A DNA stretch of 64,000 nt from Pseudarthrobacter defluvii (GTDB taxonomy: Bacteria > Actinomycetota > Actinomycetes > Actinomycetales > Micrococcaceae), in NCBI RefSeq assembly GCF_030816725.1, contig NZ_JAUSYG010000001.1, positions 4,092,001 to 4,156,000 on the forward strand, written 5' to 3'. A program made the position numbers and the translations under genes. Positions 28,127 through 37,320 of this stretch are shown one piece after another. The stretch's first letter is position 1; the number at the start of each line of letters is the position of its first letter. The notes below the pieces were generated by a model. The model ran no database searches and was not told where the DNA came from. It was given only the letters and a program-made list of their open reading frames with translations.

Positions 28127-28653
28127 GCTTCACTGTCGCGGCTCCACAGCCGCAGGATGCGCCTGATGGTGTGGTCGCCGTCGGGAGCCATGTCCACCAG
28201 GGCGACGCGGTCAAGCACGACGGCGTCACCCGGGTTCAGGCGCTTTTCGCCCCCTGCCGCGCTGGCCTGGTGGGAAACGTGCGGCCGGTAGCCGGTCAAG
28301 GTGTGGTGCGGGGTGAGGATCCTGCCGCCCACGTCCGTCACCACCTGCACCAGCCGCTCATGCAGTTCCTGCAGGGCGGGATGCGGTTGCATGAGGTTCA
28401 CGGGGACCGAGCCGTTGCGCCCGAAAGCGGCGTCCTTCCCCACCGTCAGTCCGGCCCCGAGCGCGGTGGTGGCGGGTTCCTCATCGAGTCGGGCGATGCG
28501 CCCGGCGACGTCGGCACCGTCCTCGGTGCCGGCGTCGAACCTCACGTCATACCGCACCAGCGTGATGTGCAGCGGCCAGTCCGTCCGCGGGAAAACCTGC
28601 CCTTCAGCCACCGGCTCCACGAAAACCACAAAGATGAGGTTGCGCATCGGCAT
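28123..28653 (-). CDS. 2'-5' RNA ligase-like 2H phosphoesterase
   Basis: A 176-residue 2H superfamily protein. Two catalytic HxT/S motifs are expected: PLHITLV at about residue 28 and PHVSHQ at about residue 125. The intervening DAGTEDG and [15 protein letters not shown] match the LigT-like fold. Members act on 2',5'- or cyclic phosphodiester bonds in RNA; the real substrate is unknown. The start may be ATG 28653 or the second Met two codons later. Between this gene and the upstream nitroreductase lies a large inverted repeat. Confidence 0.85.
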
Positions 28654-28684
28654 AGCCCCAGTCTCCCACCCGCCCCTTAATACA

Positions 28685-28749
28685 CAGATGCTCCATCACT
28701 TTTGGTTCCCATTCCCCGTGGTTAGGGACCAAAAGTGATAGAGCATCTG
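28685..28749. repeat. Long inverted repeat, possible dispersed element
   Basis: Arms of 25-26 bases (CAGATGCTCCATCACTTTTG... and ...CAAAAGTGATAGAGCATCTG) match at all but one base and one insertion around a 14-base loop. It sits between two minus-strand genes and has no T tract on that side. It is AT-richer than its surroundings. It may be a repeated palindromic element or MITE-like relic, or serve as a terminator. Confidence 0.7.
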
Positions 28750-28762
28750 GGAAGTGCAGGAG

Positions 28763-29368
28763 TTAGACGGTGCGGACGGCCTCGTCGTAGGAGAACTTGG
28801 GCTTTGCCTCGCCCCAGGCCTCTTCACCGGGCTGGCCGATGTTGACCACCAGGAAGCTCTTCTGGTCGCCGGCCGGGAAGAAGGCGGCGTCAATCGCGTC
28901 GAAGTCGGCGCCGGTCATGGGGCCGGCGGCGAAGCCGAGCGAGCGCACGGCCAGGATGAAGTAGCCGGCCTGCAGGTGAGCGTTGTTGTTGCCCGTGGCG
29001 GCGGCAAGGGCCGGGTCGGCGTCGTACATGGCCTTGGGGGCGTTGTAACCGGGGAGGAAATTGTCCCACTTGCCGGCCCAGTCGGTGTCGTAGCTGAGGA
29101 TGGCCACGAGCGGCGCGGAGGCCGTCTTGGCCTGGTTGCCGCGGGACAGGGCATCGACCAGGGTGGCGCGTGCCTCGGGAGAGCGGACATACGTGACGCG
29201 CAGCGGCTGGGAGTTGAAGGCGGTGGGGCCGAATTTGGTGAGCTCGTAGATGGCCTGGGCCTGCTCGTCCGTCACCTCGCCGGTGAAGGAGTTGGCGGTG
29301 CGGGCCTGGGCGAAGATGGCGTCCACGGCTGCCGAATCGATAACCGCTTCTTCGTGGGCAATGGTCAT
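28763..29368 (-). CDS. Nitroreductase family, RutE-like malonic semialdehyde reductase
   Basis: An FMN-dependent flavoprotein of 201 residues. The pattern ANSFTGEVTDEQAQAIYELTKFGPTAFNSQPLRVTYV, with Pro-Thr-Ala-Phe-Asn-Ser, matches the RutE/HadB subgroup, which reduces malonic semialdehyde to 3-hydroxypropionate in pyrimidine breakdown. The C-terminal half contains SLGFAAGPMTGAD and FLVVNIGQPGE. A uracil/xanthine-type permease is divergent and next door, supporting a link with pyrimidines, but no other rut genes are seen here. ATG 29368 follows AAAGG. It could also be a general nitro/quinone reductase. Confidence 0.88.
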   Translation of the reverse strand: MTIAHEEAVIDSAAVDAIFAQARTANSFTGEVTDEQAQAIYELTKFGPTAFNSQPLRVTYVRSPEARATLVDALSRGNQAKTASAPLVAILSYDTDWAGKWDNFLPGYNAPKAMYDADPALAAATGNNNAHLQAGYFILAVRSLGFAAGPMTGADFDAIDAAFFPAGDQKSFLVVNIGQPGEEAWGEAKPKFSYDEAVRTV

Positions 29369-29568
29369 TGGAATACCTTTCGCTGTGGCGCCCGCCTGCC
29401 GGGGTGGCCTCTGTTGCTTTCCATAGTTGCAACTTCAAGTGCTTTCTCCCTCTTCCCGTGACGGCCGGTGACGTTGGCCACAGCAGGCCGGCGGGAATTA
29501 CTTGGCGGTATTCTGGACCGAGTTGATCTTCGCCCCCTCGCGGCAACCCCTGAAAGGCATTCCTTCCC

Positions 29569-30921
29569 ATGAGCATGCTCGGAATCAAATGGAAGCTGCA
29601 CGGCACCGGCAAAAACATCAAGCCCGGCCAAGTGGTGGCCCCGGATGAGCGTCTGGCGTGGCCGCTGACCATAGGCGTGGGCATGCAGCACGTGGTGGCC
29701 ATGTTCGGCGCCACCTTCCTGGTTCCCATCATCACCGGGATGCCGCCGGCCACCACCCTGTTCTTCTCCGGAATCGGCACGCTGCTGTTCCTGATGATCA
29801 CCAAGGGCCGGGTGCCCAGCTACCTGGGCTCAAGCTTTGCCTTCATTGCACCCATCACCGCTTCGCAGGCGCAGTTCGGGATCCCCGGGGCCCTGGGCGG
29901 CGTGGTGCTGGCCGGCACCACCCTTGCCCTGGTGGGTGCCGTGGTCCAGAAGTTCGGCGCCGGCTGGATCAATCGGCTGATGCCGCCGATCGTCACCGGT
30001 GCCATCGTGGCATTGATCGGCCTGAACCTTGCCCCCGCTGCCAAGCAGAACTTTGACGCCGCCCCCATCACCGCCCTGGTCACGCTGGTGACCATCATCC
30101 TGGTCAGCGTCCTGTTCCGCGGGATCCTGGGCCGGCTCAGCATCCTGGTGGGCGTGGTGGCGGGCTACCTGGTGGCCATGCTCCGCGGCGAGGTGAAGTA
30201 CGACAAGATGGACGCCGCAGCCTGGATCGGGCTTCCGCACTTCCAGACCCCCGAATTCCACATCGGCGTCCTGGGCCTGTTCGTCCCCGTGGTCCTGGTG
30301 CTGGTGGCGGAGAACATCGGCCACGTGAAGTCCGTTGCCGCCATGACGGGGCAGAACCTCGACGGCGTCTCCGGGCGCGCGCTGATGGCTGACGGCGCCG
30401 CCACCATGCTGGCCGGCCTCGGCGGCGGCTCCGGCACCACCACCTACGCGGAAAACATCGGCGTCATGGCGGCCACCAAGGTGTACTCGACGGCGGCCTA
30501 CTGGGTGGCGGGGATGTTCGCCATCCTGCTCAGCTTCTCACCGAAGTTCGGCGAACTGATCGCCACCGTCCCGGCAGGCGTCCTGGGCGGCGCGGCCACC
30601 ATGCTGTACGGCATGATCGGCATCCTGGGCGTAAAGATCTGGGTGCAGAACAAGGTGAACTTCTCCAACCCCGTCAATCTGACCACCGCCGCCGTCGCCC
30701 TGATCATCGGCATCGCGGACTACACCTGGACTATCGGGGACCTGAAGTTCACCGGCATCGCGCTGGGTTCGGCTGCCGCGCTGGTGATCTACCACGGCAT
30801 GAAATCCATCGCGAAGGCGCGTGGCACTGTTGCAGAACCCGAAACCGAGCTGGGCGGGCTGCCGCCGGCGGTCAAGTCTGCGCTGAACGCCGCCTCGAAG
30901 CGGGGCCCCAGGAAGCGCTGA
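29569..30921 (+). CDS. Uracil/xanthine permease (NCS2 family)
   Basis: Proton-coupled nucleobase importer of 450 residues with about 12-14 transmembrane helices. The NCS2 signature region LVLVAENIGHVKSVAAMTG (about 245-260) and GLGGGSGTTTYAENIGVMAATKVYS (about 285-310) fit the UraA/RutG branch more than the purine branch. The N-terminal IGVGMQHVVAMFGATFLVPIITG is also typical. A basic cytosolic tail ends in KRGPRKR. ATG 29569 follows GAAAGG; a second ATG two codons on is possible. Divergent from the RutE-like gene; together they may serve uracil use. Confidence 0.93.
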   Translation: MSMLGIKWKLHGTGKNIKPGQVVAPDERLAWPLTIGVGMQHVVAMFGATFLVPIITGMPPATTLFFSGIGTLLFLMITKGRVPSYLGSSFAFIAPITASQAQFGIPGALGGVVLAGTTLALVGAVVQKFGAGWINRLMPPIVTGAIVALIGLNLAPAAKQNFDAAPITALVTLVTIILVSVLFRGILGRLSILVGVVAGYLVAMLRGEVKYDKMDAAAWIGLPHFQTPEFHIGVLGLFVPVVLVLVAENIGHVKSVAAMTGQNLDGVSGRALMADGAATMLAGLGGGSGTTTYAENIGVMAATKVYSTAAYWVAGMFAILLSFSPKFGELIATVPAGVLGGAATMLYGMIGILGVKIWVQNKVNFSNPVNLTTAAVALIIGIADYTWTIGDLKFTGIALGSAAALVIYHGMKSIAKARGTVAEPETELGGLPPAVKSALNAASKRGPRKR

Positions 30922-30998
30922 GGCTGAATACAGCGGGGCAGCGCTGAAGAGCCGGGCTGTAGGGTAGAAGGACGTCAAGCACTACGTTCGGGGGATCC

Positions 30999-31466
30999 AT
31001 GCTTGAGAGTTTCATGCACCTGCCGCGGCCAACACCGCCGGCAAACCACCGCCACGTCCAGCAGTCCGACCTGCCGGCGGAGCAGATCTACACCCTGGTT
31101 CCGGCGCCCAAAGGCCGCCTGGCGGGCTGCGTAATCGCATTCCTTCTTGGCAGCTGGATGCTTGCAGTACCAGTGGCGCTTATTGACCAACTCAAGAACG
31201 CTCCTGGGCCGGCGGCGGGCATCGTTTCCGGGATCGTCATCGCCCTTGGCGTGGCCACAGCCGGCCTCGGGGGTTTCCTGTTCTTCAACGCCAGGGACCG
31301 CCGCAGGCCATGGCCCTACGCCCTCATCGCCTCCTTGGCTGCAACTGTCGTCGCCGCCGTCATTTCAGCATCGCAACCGGAGTACGGGTTGCTGCTGGCA
31401 GTTCCGGCCCTGGTGGCAGGCGTTCCCGCACTCATCGTATTGGCCAAGGACACCGGCCGGCCCTGA
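30999..31466 (+). CDS. Small four-helix membrane protein, unknown
   Basis: A 155-residue protein, not recognised. About 40 hydrophilic residues precede four hydrophobic segments: roughly 43-62, 74-97, 107-123 and 129-147. There is no signal peptide, motif or conserved Cys. ATG 30999 is preceded by GGGGGA. AGGGTAG at 30961 resembles a -10 of sigma-B type but without a fitting -35. It follows the permease by 77 bases and may be read through from it. It converges with the GDSL hydrolase gene. Confidence 0.75.
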   Translation: MLESFMHLPRPTPPANHRHVQQSDLPAEQIYTLVPAPKGRLAGCVIAFLLGSWMLAVPVALIDQLKNAPGPAAGIVSGIVIALGVATAGLGGFLFFNARDRRRPWPYALIASLAATVVAAVISASQPEYGLLLAVPALVAGVPALIVLAKDTGRP

Positions 31467-31544
31467 CAGCGGGGAGCCGGGGTCAGCGCAGTGGATTTCG
31501 GCACGGCATGGCACAGCACAAAGCAGCACGGCCCGGTACGCCAG

Positions 31545-32450
31545 CTACGCCGCCTGCCCTTCCGGTGCCGGGCCGCCGGCGGTTCCGGGGTTCAGGCCCG
31601 CAACGGGGTGCCCGGGCGGGAATGGTCCGGGGCGGCCAAGGCCAAACACGGGGACCGGCTGGGGGCGCTTGGCCGCCAGTTCGCCGGTGTGATGGGAAAG
31701 CAATTGCTTCAGGACCCACGGCACAAAGTACTGGCGCGCCCAGACCAGGTCCTCGGCCCGGGCCTGCGTCCACCCGTGGGCCGGAAGCGGCCGCGGCTGG
31801 GACGGCTTGAGCGTGTGCGCCACCCCCAGGGCGTTGAGTGTGGCCACGGCGACGGAGTGATGGCCCAGCGGGGAAAGGTGCAGCCGGTCCGGATCCCACA
31901 TCACCGCGTGCTGAAGCTCCGGCAGGCACCACAGGTCCACCATGATGGCATGGTGCCGGGCCCCGATCCGGTGCAGGTGCTCGTTATAGATCGCCACGCG
32001 TCCACGGATCTTGCCAAAGACCGGTGTATCGGCCCAGTCCGGCCCCGCATACAGCAGCACCGTGGCGCCTGTGGCGGCCAGGATGCCCACCGCCTCATCA
32101 ATTTTTTCCGCCAGCTTGTCAGGATCGCCGTGGCGGAACACAATATCGTTTCCGCCGCCGGACATGGCAACCAGGTCGGGTTTGAGCGCCAGGGCCGGGG
32201 CCAGCTGCCCGTCGAGGATCTGCCTCAGCAGCATGCCCCGGATTGCCAGGTTGGCGTAGGCGAAGTCCGGCTGGCCGTCGGCCAGTTCCTCAGCCACGCG
32301 GTCGGCCCAGCCCCGAAGGCCGCCCAGGCTGTGCGGTTCGGGGTCGCCAATTCCTTCGGTGTAGGAGTCCCCCAGGGCAACGAACCGGTGCCAGGGGTGT
32401 CTGTCCGGTCCTTCGGCGACGGAGCGCAGCTCCTGCTTCTCGATGGTCAT
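31545..32450 (-). CDS. SGNH/GDSL-family hydrolase
   Basis: Esterase or lipase of the SGNH fold, 301 residues. Block I is FVALGDSYTEG (nucleophile Ser about residue 29). The block II Gly lies in LAIRGMLLRQIL, block III is SGGGNDIVF and block V is DRLHLSPLGHH with the catalytic Asp/His. The last 60 residues are Pro-rich and probably disordered. There is no signal peptide, so it is cytoplasmic. ATG 32450 follows GGAAGGA and overlaps the stop of the GAF-ANTAR gene by 4 bases (ATGA), so it is translationally coupled to a regulator. Confidence 0.93.
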   Translation of the reverse strand: MTIEKQELRSVAEGPDRHPWHRFVALGDSYTEGIGDPEPHSLGGLRGWADRVAEELADGQPDFAYANLAIRGMLLRQILDGQLAPALALKPDLVAMSGGGNDIVFRHGDPDKLAEKIDEAVGILAATGATVLLYAGPDWADTPVFGKIRGRVAIYNEHLHRIGARHHAIMVDLWCLPELQHAVMWDPDRLHLSPLGHHSVAVATLNALGVAHTLKPSQPRPLPAHGWTQARAEDLVWARQYFVPWVLKQLLSHHTGELAAKRPQPVPVFGLGRPGPFPPGHPVAGLNPGTAGGPAPEGQAA

Positions 32451-33331
32451 GCCGTCCTTCCTTCCGCCGCCGGCGGGGGTTCCTTCCCCGCCGCAGCTTC
32501 CTTGCGGGGCGACTTTCCGGTTGGAAAGTCCCGCCCCGTCGCCGACGGGCGCGGAAGCTCCGCCACGCCGTCGAACGTTTCCTGCCGCCGCCCTGGAACC
32601 TGCCCGCCCCCGCGGTCCACGCCGCCGGGGACCACAACGTTCAGTGCCGCGTGCCGCAGGTCCACTTCGTGGTGCAGCGCCTGCGTCTGCAGGAACCGCA
32701 GTGCACCCTCGCGGGTGAGTCCGTATTCGTTCATGAGGCTGCGCACCGCCAGGTCCACCAGGACCAGCGAGCTTTGGACGACGGCGAGACCGGCTGTTGC
32801 TTCCGCGCGCTCCGCAGTGCGGACTACGACGCGCAGGGCCCGCGACACCTGGCGTACATAGCTTTGGCTCTGCACCAGGTCATCGCTGGTGAAGGCATGC
32901 GGGGACGCTGCGTAGAGGGTGATGGCGGCGCTCGTGGCGCCTTCGGTAAGGATGGGGACGGAAAGCAGGGACTGCACGCCATGGCCGGCCGCGGCGCTGG
33001 AATAGCCGGGCCAGCGCCGGTCCCGGCCCAGGTCGGACAGCAGGACGAATTCCCCGGTGCGAACGGCGTCCATGACCGGCCCGTCGGCAAACGAGCACTG
33101 TTCGCGGTCGGCCTCGCGCGCCTGTTCCGTACTGGCCGCGAGGGTGCGTGCCTTGCCCAGGCGAAAGAGGGTGGCCGCCCAGCCGATGCCGCGGCGCTCA
33201 CCTTTGATACCCGTCATAAAGTCGCGGGTGACCTCCCAGAGGTAGTCTTCGACGTCCTTGCTGTCGAATACCGGCTCCGGGGTAACTGGAAGCGGTCCCC
33301 AGCCAACCTGCCCCGTGGGATCAGCGGCCAT
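32447..33331 (-). CDS. GAF and ANTAR domain regulator
   Basis: A putative RNA-binding antiterminator with a sensor domain, 294 residues. The GAF domain spans about residues 20-165 ([42 protein letters not shown]). A short helix and a three-helix ANTAR domain follow (about 175-230: [33 protein letters not shown], then HAALNVV). A basic, disordered tail of about 60 residues ends the protein. ANTAR proteins bind twin-hexaloop RNA to block termination. None of the aromatic loop-recognition residues can be verified by eye. Coupled by a 4-base overlap to the downstream GDSL hydrolase gene. Confidence 0.85.
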   Translation of the reverse strand: MAADPTGQVGWGPLPVTPEPVFDSKDVEDYLWEVTRDFMTGIKGERRGIGWAATLFRLGKARTLAASTEQAREADREQCSFADGPVMDAVRTGEFVLLSDLGRDRRWPGYSSAAAGHGVQSLLSVPILTEGATSAAITLYAASPHAFTSDDLVQSQSYVRQVSRALRVVVRTAERAEATAGLAVVQSSLVLVDLAVRSLMNEYGLTREGALRFLQTQALHHEVDLRHAALNVVVPGGVDRGGGQVPGRRQETFDGVAELPRPSATGRDFPTGKSPRKEAAAGKEPPPAAEGRTA

Positions 33332-33513
33332 GCTCCAGCCCTGCTATCAGCGCTTCGGCCCACTGCAAAACCTTTGCTCTAAGAATACGACCCGTGGACG
33401 CGTTGTGGGGGAAACGGGCAAAACAGGGGGGATTCGCGGGCTTAGGGAGGAGCGGCGCGCCGGTGTCCCTTCCGCAGGCTCCGCTGCGCAGTAGCATCGG
33501 GAGGGGGAACACC

Positions 33514-33538
33514 GAATACTCCCTGCTCGCTTGGGTAC
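33514..33538 (+). promoter_or_regulatory. Sigma-B-type promoter candidate before the GH13 gene
   Basis: GAAT (33514-33517), a 15-base spacer, then GGGTAC (33533-33538). This matches the actinobacterial general-stress consensus GNNT-N14-16-GGGTAC/T. It lies 69 bases before the ATG at 33607. Confidence 0.5.
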
Positions 33539-33606
33539 CTGACCTTGGGCAAGGGGTCTTGGAGCATCCATGCCAGCACGGAAACGAGCAACGGAAAGAG
33601 GAGCTT

Positions 33607-35880
33607 ATGCGGGAGCCGGGCACCAGCGGGCACACTTCAGAAGCGGATACAGCCGCGGGCAACGGGGAAGTGGAAGCGGCCGCTGCGGAGCAGGCAGCGG
33701 AACTCGACGTCAATTTCGACGAGCAGTTCTTCGCCGCCCGGCCCAAGGCGCTGCGGCCCATCGCGCGCCGGCGCCAGTTCGTCGGCAGCCGGCCGTCCTT
33801 CGAGTTCGACGGACGGAATGCCGCCTACGTGGAGTGGCTGCGCAACCAGGCAATGCTGGGGGATGCCAACACGCTGGCGCGGCAGCTGTCCGGCCAGGCC
33901 AGCATGTGGCAAAACTCGTACGCGCACCCCAACCCGCGGGCCGCCGTCGAACGCGCCTCCGTGTGGTTCACCGCCTACCCGCTGTCCTTCATCACCCCCA
34001 CGGGCCAGTCGTTCCTCTCCGCTTTGGGCGACCCGCAGATGTGGAAGGCGTTCCGCGAAATCGGAATCCGCGGCATCCACACCGGACCCGTGAAACTTGC
34101 CGGCGGCATCAGCGGCTGGTCCCACACGCCCAGCGTGGACGGGCACTTCGACCGCATCAGCATGGCCATCGATCCTGTTTTCGGCACCGAGGACGAGTTC
34201 CGCCGCATGTGTGAGGTGGCTGCTGAGCACGAGGGCACCGTCATCGACGACATCGTCCCCGGCCACACCGGCAAGGGAGCCGACTTCCGGCTGGCCGAAA
34301 TGAACTTCCGGGACTACCCCGGGATTTACCACATGATCGATATTCCGGAGGAGGACTGGAACCTGCTCCCGGACGTCCCCGAGGGTGCCGACTCGGTCAA
34401 CCTCAGCCCCGACGCCGAGCAGGCGCTGCAGAAGGCCGGCTACATCATCGGCCGGCTGCAGCGGGTCATCTTCTACGAGCCCGGGGTGAAGGAAACCAAC
34501 TGGAGCGTCACGCGGCCCATCGTGGACACCACCGGCAAGACCCGCCGCTGGGTCTACCTGCACTACTTCAAAGCCGGCCAGCCCTCCATCAACTGGCTGG
34601 ACCCCACCTTCGCGGGAATGCGACTCGTGGTGGGCGATGCCCTGCACTCTCTCGTGGACCTTGGCACCGGCGCGCTGCGCCTGGACGCCAACGGCTTCCT
34701 GGGTGTGGAAAAGAGCGCCGAGGAACAGCCCGGCTGGTCCGAAGGGCATCCGCTCTCAGAGGCCGCCAACCAGCTCATCGGTTCCATGATCCGCAAGGTG
34801 GGCGGATTCTCCTTCCAGGAACTGAACCTGACCATTGACGACATCAAGGCAACCTCGGAAGCCGGCCCGGACCTCTCCTACGACTTCATCACCCGGCCGG
34901 CGTACCACTACGCCCTGGTCACCGCGGACACCGAGTTCCTGCGGCTGACCCTCCGCCTCTCCATGGAAATCGGGGTTGACCAGGCCTCGCTGGTGCATGC
35001 CCTGCAGAATCATGACGAGCTCACCTACGAACTCCTGCACTTCGCGGCCGGACACCGGGACGAGATGTTCGAGCTCAACGGCGAGGAACTGACGGGCGCC
35101 CAGCTGGCCGAGCAGGTCCAGCAGACCTTGCGGGACCGGATCACCGGTGAAAACGGACCGTACAACGCGGTTTTCACCACCAACGGCATTGCCTGCACCT
35201 CGGTAAGTTTCATTATGGCCGCGCTGGGAATCAAGGATCCGGAGGCCGTAACCCCGGAGCAGGAAGCCCAGATCCGGGACGTCCACCTGCTCCTGGCCAT
35301 GTACAACGCCTTGCAGCCCGGCGTCTTTGCGCTTTCCGGCTGGGACTTGACAGGCATCCTGGCCCTGGACCGCAGCAGTGTCCGCCAACTCACCTCGCAG
35401 GGTGATACCCGCTGGATCAACCGCGGCGCCCACGACCTCATGGGCACCAGCCCGGACGCCACCACCTCCTCCGCCGGCATGCCGCGGGCCCGCAGCCTCT
35501 ATGGCGCACTGCCGGACCAGCTCAAGGACCCGGACTCGTTCGCGCGCCGGCTGCAGCGGATCCTTGCCGTGCGTGAGGACAACGGGATCGCCACCGGCAC
35601 GCTGCTGGACGTTCCGGACGTGTCCAACCGCGGCGCGCTGGTGCTGGTGAACCGGCTGAAGGACGGGGCCCTGCAGGTCACGGCACTGAACTTCTCCGGC
35701 CAGGACATCGCCGGCAGCATCCAGTCCAATGAGCTGCCGTCCGGCGCGAGCGTCAGGGACCTGTTCAGCGGCGAGACTGTGGGACAGGTGGACGACCTGC
35801 ACAGCTTCTTCCTCGAGCTGCCCGCCTATGGCGGGACCGCGCTGCTTCTGACGGAGCCGGAGCCGGAGGCCGAAGCATAA
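33607..35880 (+). CDS. GH13 glycosidase/transglycosidase, probable trehalose synthase-like
   Basis: A 757-residue alpha-amylase superfamily enzyme. Catalytic blocks are recognisable. The nucleophile Asp is in [12 protein letters not shown] (about residue 360). The acid/base Glu is in [12 protein letters not shown] (about 405), and the stabilising Asp follows His in [11 protein letters not shown] (about 475). The usual DGVGDFRG opening of classical TreS is absent, so this belongs to a divergent subgroup annotated in Arthrobacter as maltose glucosyltransferase or trehalose synthase. Actual reaction is uncertain. ATG 33607 follows AAGAGGAG. A general-stress type promoter precedes it, suiting an osmoprotectant role. 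Confidence 0.85.
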   Translation: MREPGTSGHTSEADTAAGNGEVEAAAAEQAAELDVNFDEQFFAARPKALRPIARRRQFVGSRPSFEFDGRNAAYVEWLRNQAMLGDANTLARQLSGQASMWQNSYAHPNPRAAVERASVWFTAYPLSFITPTGQSFLSALGDPQMWKAFREIGIRGIHTGPVKLAGGISGWSHTPSVDGHFDRISMAIDPVFGTEDEFRRMCEVAAEHEGTVIDDIVPGHTGKGADFRLAEMNFRDYPGIYHMIDIPEEDWNLLPDVPEGADSVNLSPDAEQALQKAGYIIGRLQRVIFYEPGVKETNWSVTRPIVDTTGKTRRWVYLHYFKAGQPSINWLDPTFAGMRLVVGDALHSLVDLGTGALRLDANGFLGVEKSAEEQPGWSEGHPLSEAANQLIGSMIRKVGGFSFQELNLTIDDIKATSEAGPDLSYDFITRPAYHYALVTADTEFLRLTLRLSMEIGVDQASLVHALQNHDELTYELLHFAAGHRDEMFELNGEELTGAQLAEQVQQTLRDRITGENGPYNAVFTTNGIACTSVSFIMAALGIKDPEAVTPEQEAQIRDVHLLLAMYNALQPGVFALSGWDLTGILALDRSSVRQLTSQGDTRWINRGAHDLMGTSPDATTSSAGMPRARSLYGALPDQLKDPDSFARRLQRILAVREDNGIATGTLLDVPDVSNRGALVLVNRLKDGALQVTALNFSGQDIAGSIQSNELPSGASVRDLFSGETVGQVDDLHSFFLELPAYGGTALLLTEPEPEAEA

Positions 35881-35886
35881 AGCCAG

Positions 35887-35916
35887 GGGTAGCGCCGGGG
35901 ATCCCCGGTGCTACCC
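35887..35916. terminator. Bidirectional hairpin between the GH13 and ROK genes
   Basis: Thirty bases pair almost throughout: GGGTAGC and GCTACCC outer arms with CCGGGGA/TCCCCGG inside. It overlaps the ROK stop codon and follows the GH13 stop by 6 bases, so it can end both convergent transcripts. Confidence 0.8.
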
Positions 35917-37128
35917 GGCCGCTGCGGCCGTCAGCGTCGCTTCGACGATGGCCGGCGAGAGGACATACTGGGTGACCAGCTGGCTTGCCCCCAGCACGCC
36001 GGCATGCGCGCCCGCCCGGGAAACGTTGATCCGCAGGTGCGAGGTGGCCAGGGGCGGCGAGCGCCGGTACACCACCTCGCGGATGCCGGCCACCAGGTGC
36101 TCCCCCGTCTCGCCCACGCTGCCGCCCACCACGATGACGGACGGGTTGAGCAGGTTGACCACGGTGGCCAGCACCTCGCCGATGTCCCGCCCGGCCTGGC
36201 GCAGGGCCTGGATGGCCTCCAGGTTGCCGTCCGCGGCCAGCCGGAGAACGTCCGCTCCCTTGGCCACGTCGAGTCCCTGCTCCGCCAGGGCACGCACGAC
36301 GGCGGGACCTGAGGCGAGTGCCTCCAGGCACCCGAAGTTTCCACAGGCACACAGGACATCCGCGCCCCGCGCCACTTGGACATGCCCCAGGTCGCCGGCT
36401 GTGCCGTTTGCCCCGCGCTGCAGCTCACCGTTGCTGATGATCCCGGAGCCGATGCCGGTGGCCACCTTCACAAAGAAGAAATTGCTGTGTTCGGGCCAGT
36501 GGGCGGACTGTTCGCCCAAGGCCATGATGTTGACGTCGTTGTCCACCAGGACATGGACCGGCAGGGACCGCTGGACATAGCTGACCACGTCGAACCCGTC
36601 CCAGCCCGGCATGATGGGCGGTTTAACGGGCTTGCCACTGTCGTGCTCCACGGGCCCGGGGAGTCCGATGCCGATTCCGGCGAGTTCCCCCACGCTGCGT
36701 CCCACCAAGGCCAGCAGCTCCTTACCCTGCGCCACCACCTGGTCCAGCACCACTTCCGGCCCGTCGGCCACCTGCTGCGCCAGCCGGTGCTCGGCGAGGA
36801 TGTTCCCGCCAAGGTCGGTGACCGCCACAACCACGTGCGTGGCGCCCACATCCACGGCCAGGACCAGGCGGGCGGAAGGGTTGAAGGCAAAGCGCGACGG
36901 CGGCCTGCCGCCGCTGGAGAGCGCCTCGCCTGCCGGGCCCACCAGGCCGGACAGCATTAGCGCATCAATCCTGGAGGCGACGGTGGAACGCGCCAGTCCG
37001 GTGGTGAGGGCCAGCTCAGCCCGGGTGCGGGCCCTGCCGTCACGGAGCAGCTGGAAGAGGTCCCCCGCCCGTGACAGGCTGCCGACATCAGCGTCCTTCA
37101 GAGCCTGCTTCCCCGGGGCTTGAGTCAT
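35911..37128 (-). CDS. ROK-family transcriptional repressor
   Basis: A 405-residue regulator. A winged HTH (about 20-75: GDLFQLLRDGRARTRAELALTTGLARSTVASRIDAL) is followed by a ROK sugar-kinase-like domain. The kinase fold begins VLAVDVGATHVVVAVTDLGG. The zinc motif GHVQV...CACGNFGCLEALASG is intact, so this fold is structurally complete. The gene is divergent from the ten-gene sugar operon and is its probable repressor. ATG 37128 has no ribosome site and is preceded by an inverted repeat CTAAGT-N12-ACTTAG, a likely autoregulatory operator. Confidence 0.93.
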   Translation of the reverse strand: MTQAPGKQALKDADVGSLSRAGDLFQLLRDGRARTRAELALTTGLARSTVASRIDALMLSGLVGPAGEALSSGGRPPSRFAFNPSARLVLAVDVGATHVVVAVTDLGGNILAEHRLAQQVADGPEVVLDQVVAQGKELLALVGRSVGELAGIGIGLPGPVEHDSGKPVKPPIMPGWDGFDVVSYVQRSLPVHVLVDNDVNIMALGEQSAHWPEHSNFFFVKVATGIGSGIISNGELQRGANGTAGDLGHVQVARGADVLCACGNFGCLEALASGPAVVRALAEQGLDVAKGADVLRLAADGNLEAIQALRQAGRDIGEVLATVVNLLNPSVIVVGGSVGETGEHLVAGIREVVYRRSPPLATSHLRINVSRAGAHAGVLGASQLVTQYVLSPAIVEATLTAAAAG

Positions 37129-37130
37129 GT

Positions 37131-37154
37131 CTAAGTCATAACACTCTTACTTAG
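37131..37154 (-). promoter_or_regulatory. Inverted repeat before the ROK gene
   Basis: CTAAGT and ACTTAG arms flank AGTCATAACAC, a 10-of-12 match to AGTCACAACACA at 37233. The shared element suggests one repressor binds at both promoters. Confidence 0.5.
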
Positions 37155-37200
37155 TCCTGTCATTCCGGCAGAAGAACGACGCGCAACAAACAACTTTTGC

Positions 37201-37241
37201 TTGACTCGCGTCAAAAGTCGTCCTACGTTGTGAGTCACAAC
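37201..37241 (+). promoter_or_regulatory. Sugar-operon promoter with overlapping operator
   Basis: -35 TTGACT (37201), a 17-base spacer, -10 TACGTT (37224). The -35 is part of a palindrome TTGACTCGCGTCAA. The -10 overlaps the near-perfect dyad GTTGTGAGTCACAAC (37227-37241), the probable ROK operator. Confidence 0.65.
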
Positions 37242-37320
37242 ACATTTGCCGGCCGGATAGCAGGAATCCGTGGCACTGATCCCGATACTCAAAAGTCCGC
37301 TTACAAAGAGGTAATTGAAC

